A DNA stretch of 56,311 nt from CAYOBW01 sp964402115. GTDB lineage: Bacteria > Verrucomicrobiota > Kiritimatiellia > UBA8416 > CAYOBW01. Numbering within the stretch: position 1 is the first letter of the stretch; every line of letters begins with the position of its first letter. The position numbers were made by a program, and so were the translations under genes. The DNA lies in NCBI GenBank assembly GCA_964402115.1, contig CAYOBW010000013.1, positions 1-56,311 of the forward strand. Direction: 5' to 3'. The notes beneath the pieces are model-generated. The model saw nothing but the letters and a program-made list of their open reading frames with translations, had not been told where the DNA came from and did no database searches. Of the stretch, positions 53,801 through 56,311 are shown piece by piece.

Positions 53801-54279
53801 ACAGCGTCATCTGTCTGAACGGCTATCCGTCGGAACTGGGACGGATCTGGGCGAGCAATCCGGCTTATGCGTTTGCGACGGCGAGACAGTACTGGGAGCA
53901 GGCCCTGGAGGAGTTGCACAGGCGCTACCCCGACAAGCCGATCCTGGTGACGGAATTCGGTTATCCGACCGGCAGGGCCATGCGGGAAACGGTTGACGGC
54001 GTGGCAGGCCCGCAGATGCAGGGGCGCGCCATCGAGGCGGAGTTCGACGCTTTCCACGCCCCGTATGTGTGCGGCGCATCCATCTGGTGTTGGGCCGATC
54101 ACCCCTGGCCGAAGGGTGCTTATCGGGCTGAGGTCAGCCCCTACGGAATCTTCACCCGTGATCGCCAGCGCAAGGGTGGCAGGGTCGAGGAGCTTGTGGA
54201 GAGGCTCTTCAAGGGAGGCTTGCCGACCCGGCAGCCCGGCGATTCCGCAGGCAACAGCAAGAATGGGCCAGCCCCCTGA
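50815..54279 (+). CDS. Fusion protein: GH28-like beta-helix, DUF4082-like domain and GH2 hydrolase
   Basis: This 1154-residue exported protein joins two hydrolase types. Residues ~30-410 form a right-handed beta-helix like pectate-lyase-3/GH28 enzymes (NRAAIQAAIDQVARKGGGTV, IPPGKFRTAPV, and RLYTSDDGVVICT with the paired Asp). The usual GH28 NTDG, GHG and RIK motifs are not evident, so helix activity is uncertain. Residues ~415-548 resemble DUF4082 (AGRVSKVRFVSAETGKHTVS). Residues ~572-1135 are a complete GH2 unit: sugar-binding sandwich, FNRHEDTAATG, acid/base Glu947 (WSVSNESNE) and nucleophile Glu1047 (LVTEFGYPTG). The N-terminus has a lipobox-like LVGC with Cys17, but a type I site (ALA) is also possible. 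It follows paralogue 2 by 32 bp. It probably cleaves a uronic-acid or galactosyl-containing glycan. Confidence 0.85.
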   Translation: MRHIIATVCLTTVLVGCAGVALAGGVAVSITDAPFRAVGDCGGNDGRGGTNNRAAIQAAIDQVARKGGGTVIIPPGKFRTAPVFVRSGVTLYLKNGAELIQSQGEADYVDEQGNPLNPVRCHFLRNGIPWYSSSLQYPGLLYIGEGVHDVTITGDGNGVIRGNSLDLPRCKGIYEPSHIHVNLIQAQRARSFVIENVHLLQPWITGVVIAGSTNGVIRNVYCGPSGDIAADFCWVFNSSNVLIEGNRLYTSDDGVVICTAKGEARVSDYFNAQRAEPCANIVVRNNYINTNRGPRAGTGWGVVLYRWGAAAQNPDDTKISNVSVYDNLLDTRGSAGLPAYSEGPWDTQWYHVNSGRKQLAPYDPKRLVSVMENVHFRSNSVFVAGVFPQPRAANWARDCDASGDRLVRQGTTNATLGTRFAVSAAGRVSKVRFVSAETGKHTVSLYKVEPKGAHTRIAGPCEWNVDLASFMVEYVLPEPVPVSAGNDYIVAVSPGPGGAYYCTEHRGYRMIAGVGGNVVNKGGVRATANGDTFDAPNGEYYFREIVVEARGPDTVSVVRAFPGVEGLSESRGRMDLAGKWLFCADPQDRGMKQGFMAESQDVRNWQEVTVPCGFGQCVQGVDKYTGAGWYRKEFHAPAPWKGRRAWLKFDAVNNSASVWLNGQPVGQSEYAFLPFRLDVSPALRCGQTNVLVVRADNRPPPTGIPYPGGWHHDGGILRGVGLETSEMIQVADVAVLATPGQDAKITVRVTNALPQSALANIRVQIAETAGGAIIASTAADVELGALKSSDVLLAVATPDAAAWSPDTPLLYVARVAVTVNGSVLDTASVRFGVRTIEAKGTRLLLNGKPLRILGFNRHEDTAATGLARNPETVREDLQRMKSMGANFVRIHYPMDDGTLDLCDELGILAMSEMPVGSSNEHAGEYLAKMIARDRNHPSVIFWSVSNESNEQDRRVVEWNDRHVQLARSLDPSRLAVHVSERGRWANPANHPLFTHDSVICLNGYPSELGRIWASNPAYAFATARQYWEQALEELHRRYPDKPILVTEFGYPTGRAMRETVDGVAGPQMQGRAIEAEFDAFHAPYVCGASIWCWADHPWPKGAYRAEVSPYGIFTRDRQRKGGRVEELVERLFKGGLPTRQPGDSAGNSKNGPAP

Positions 54280-54330
54280 TGAAAGGCCCTTGAAGGGAAC
54301 GCGGTGCTGTCCATGGGCGACACCCCGGCG

Positions 54331-54396
54331 TGCGCAAAGTGGCAAAACGTCCTGCGCAAAACAGGGTAGGCCCCCGCGGGGCTTTGCGTGTATGTA
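54331..54396 (+). promoter_or_regulatory. Promoter C: 22-bp-phased direct repeat (AraC-like operator)
   Basis: TGCGCAAA occurs at 54331-54338 and 54353-54360, exactly 22 bp apart, followed by AGGGTAGGCC and a TATGTA hexamer at 54391, 30 bp after the second half-site. It lies in the 147-bp gap between two same-strand GH2-containing genes, giving the downstream GH2 gene its own start with a leader of about 25 bases. Confidence 0.6.
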
Positions 54397-54426
54397 TGGG
54401 GAACATGAGGATGGTTGGATAGGCGC

Positions 54427-56311
54427 ATGAACTCGATGAGGCAGAGAAGGACTCCGCGATCCGGGAGAGGGTGCTTCGGGGCAACCCCGCTGCTTGTTGC
54501 GGCGGTCACGGGTGTGTGCGTTGAACTGGCTGCAACGGCGCAGGCGGCAGGCGCTCAACCGTCCGCGGCGGATGGCCAGCGCGAAACGATCACCTTGAAC
54601 GGCGACTGGGGGTTCAGGTCGGACCAGAACCGGGAGGGTGATGCCAGGGGATGGGGCGATTGGAAGTATTACACGGGAACGTGGCGGCAAGTCGCGGTGC
54701 CAGTCACATTTGACAACTGCGCTCCCGGCATGCAGGGCTTCCGCGGCGTCTGCTGGTTCCAGAAGAAGTTCCAGGTACCAGCGGCCTGGCAAGGCCGGCG
54801 GATTGGGCTGCGGTTCGAGGGCGTGAACAACGATGCCAAGGTATGGGTCAACGGCACACTGGCCGGCGCGAACACCGCCTTCAGCCTCCCGTTCGAGTTG
54901 CCCGTCGACGGCTTGCTGCGCTACGGAGATGACAATCTGGTCGTGGTGCGCGTCTCGAGCGACCACGGGCCGTTGCCGCCGGTCTGGTTCTGGCGGCCGG
55001 ATTGCGGGATTCTTCGAGACGTCAACCTGATCGCGACCGCCCCCTGCCGCATCGCCAACGTGCGCATTGTCGCGGAACCGGCGCCTGGCGGCGGAGGTAC
55101 GTTCGCACTTCGCGCGTCTGTAGACAATCGGGACGCGTGTGCCGTGGAAGGCACGCTCGCGGTGACCATTACCGATCGCGACAAGCGGCCGGTGCTGACG
55201 CTCGCTGCCGAGCCGACGCAATTCGCCACGGGCGTGGTGACGGAAGTTGCCTTGGCCGGCGCGGCACCGGCGGTTCAGCTCTGGTCGCCGGATTCGCCCG
55301 CGCTTTATACCGCGGAAATCGAATTACGCAACAAGGATGGGGCGATCGACCGATTGCCCACCCGGTTTGGCTTCCGCAAGATCGAGGTTCGGGGTACGAG
55401 CCTGCTGCTGAATGGCAAGAAGATCCATCTCACCGGATTCAACCGGCACGAGGACTCGCCGCTGACGGGGATGGCTCTCGACCGGGAGACGACCCGCTGG
55501 GACCTGACGGAAATGAAGAAGATCGGAACCAACTTCCTGCGCATGCATTGTTATCCGCACGATCCGAGTGAATACGACCTGTGTGACGAGCTGGGCATCA
55601 TGGTAATGGGCGAGGCGCCCTTGAACGCGTGGAAGGGCCAAGCCGGAGAAACCGTCATCCAGCGCTGCAAGGACTACGTGGGCCGGATGGTCGACCGGGA
55701 CTTCAATCATCCCTGCATCATCCTGTGGTCTGCGAGCAACGAGTGCAATGAGGGGCATGCGGGCATCATGAGCGGTATTCAGGCGGTGGTTGCCCACCTG
55801 AAAGCGTTGGACCCGACGCGCCTTGTGACACACGTCTCGAATCAGTGGAATGCGGGCGATGCGGTCAAGAAGGCCTTCGCAGGGGATGACGTCGTGTCCA
55901 TCAACGAGTACTTCGCGGAACTGCGGCTGGGCAGCCGAACCGAGACCTATGACTATGCCGCGATTGGCCAGTCGCTTCGCACCAGCCTCGATCGTCTTCA
56001 CAGCTTCATACCCGACAAACCTATCCTCATCACGGAGTGCGGTCACACCTCGATTGAAGGCTGCGATGGCCCGCAGGGCGAAGAGGCCCAGGCCAGGGGC
56101 ATGGAGGCTGACATCGGCGCCCACACCATGGACTACCTGTGCGGAACGACGATCTGGGTCTGGGCCAAACACCCCTGGCCGCGTGGCGCGGGCTATGGGA
56201 ACTGCATTTTCGATGAAAGCCCGTACGGCGTGGTTAGCCGCGACCGAAAGCACAAACACCAGGGCTTCCAAGCCGTGAAGAAATGGTTTCCTGAATTGCA
56301 GAAAATCCATG
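54427..56311 (+). CDS. GH2-family glycoside hydrolase (3'-truncated by the window)
   Basis: At least 628 residues of an exported GH2 enzyme (beta-galactosidase/beta-glucuronidase superfamily) are present before the window ends. A signal peptide (about residues 1-40, with VAAVTGVCVELAATAQA) precedes the N-terminal jelly-roll (ITLNGDWGFRSDQNREG, FEGVNNDAKVWVNGTLAG). An Ig-like domain and the TIM-barrel follow, starting GTSLLLNGKKIHLTGFNRHE. The acid/base is Glu439 in WSASNECNEGH and the nucleophile is Glu537 in LITECGHTS. The C-terminus (VSRDRKHKHQGFQAVKKWF) is typical of the end of the barrel, so little is probably missing. It is a homologue of the GH2 half of the preceding fusion protein but stands alone and has its own promoter motif. 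Its ribosome site is weak. Confidence 0.92.
   Translation, partial: MNSMRQRRTPRSGRGCFGATPLLVAAVTGVCVELAATAQAAGAQPSAADGQRETITLNGDWGFRSDQNREGDARGWGDWKYYTGTWRQVAVPVTFDNCAPGMQGFRGVCWFQKKFQVPAAWQGRRIGLRFEGVNNDAKVWVNGTLAGANTAFSLPFELPVDGLLRYGDDNLVVVRVSSDHGPLPPVWFWRPDCGILRDVNLIATAPCRIANVRIVAEPAPGGGGTFALRASVDNRDACAVEGTLAVTITDRDKRPVLTLAAEPTQFATGVVTEVALAGAAPAVQLWSPDSPALYTAEIELRNKDGAIDRLPTRFGFRKIEVRGTSLLLNGKKIHLTGFNRHEDSPLTGMALDRETTRWDLTEMKKIGTNFLRMHCYPHDPSEYDLCDELGIMVMGEAPLNAWKGQAGETVIQRCKDYVGRMVDRDFNHPCIILWSASNECNEGHAGIMSGIQAVVAHLKALDPTRLVTHVSNQWNAGDAVKKAFAGDDVVSINEYFAELRLGSRTETYDYAAIGQSLRTSLDRLHSFIPDKPILITECGHTSIEGCDGPQGEEAQARGMEADIGAHTMDYLCGTTIWVWAKHPWPRGAGYGNCIFDESPYGVVSRDRKHKHQGFQAVKKWFPELQKIH

Overview
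The window is GC-rich, densely coded DNA from what looks like a polysaccharide-degrading member of the PVC superphylum. Kiritimatiellota is my best guess, with Planctomycetota or Lentisphaerota as alternatives. The basis is five formylglycine-type sulfatases, several glycoside hydrolases (GH106, GH127, GH78, GH2 and a GH28-like helix), no SusC/SusD pair, very large exported lamin-tail/CotH and glycine-rich beta-repeat proteins, and a Tat-exported Gfo/Idh/MocA protein. No rRNA or tRNA marker is present, so the taxonomy is inference. The source is probably a metagenome assembly: a 100-N scaffold gap lies at 4177-4276, and the Illumina P5 flow-cell oligo with its ten-T linker is embedded at 77-108.

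Layout. 3-5316 (+): a left-truncated sulfatase damaged by the adapter, a second sulfatase, and a GH106-like rhamnosidase interrupted by the gap. 5329-7275 (-): an OPT-family transporter. 7415-8008 (+): an MNT nucleotidyltransferase antitoxin gene with a decayed HepT remnant. 8122-18348 (+): a tightly coupled operon (sulfatase with C-terminal EF-hands, sulfatase, GH127, sulfatase, esterase, GH78) in which the first five genes are joined by ATGA overlaps. 18349-18872: a hairpin-rich intergenic region and promoter A. 18873-29457 (+): an eight-gene catabolic operon (Tat Gfo/Idh, class III aminotransferase, alanine dehydrogenase, Gfo/Idh, FGGY kinase, amidohydrolase, AraA/FucI-like isomerase, SSS symporter). 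29579-36016 (+): a 2145-residue lamin-tail/CotH protein. 36099-37141 (-): a small ORF plus an AbiEii-like nucleotidyltransferase. 37475-50782 (+): three large exported glycine-rich/beta-repeat proteins, followed at 50815-54279 by a GH28-like/GH2 fusion. 54427 to the right end: a second GH2, truncated.

How it fits together. The hydrolases, sulfatases and esterase would strip sulfate, acyl groups, L-rhamnose, L-arabinofuranose and uronic/galactosyl residues from a complex plant or algal polysaccharide. The SSS and OPT carriers would import products. The isomerase/kinase/dehydrogenase operon would metabolise released sugars, and the aminotransferase plus alanine dehydrogenase pair hints at an amino-substituted substrate. 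The clearest unexplained signal is a shared promoter architecture at 18682, 37294 and 54331: two TGCGCAAA half-sites exactly 22 bp apart, then a GGGTAG block, then a TA-rich hexamer 29-30 bp downstream. This resembles AraC-type activator sites. It would join the catabolic operon, the surface-protein/GH28-GH2 cluster and the last GH2 into one candidate regulon.
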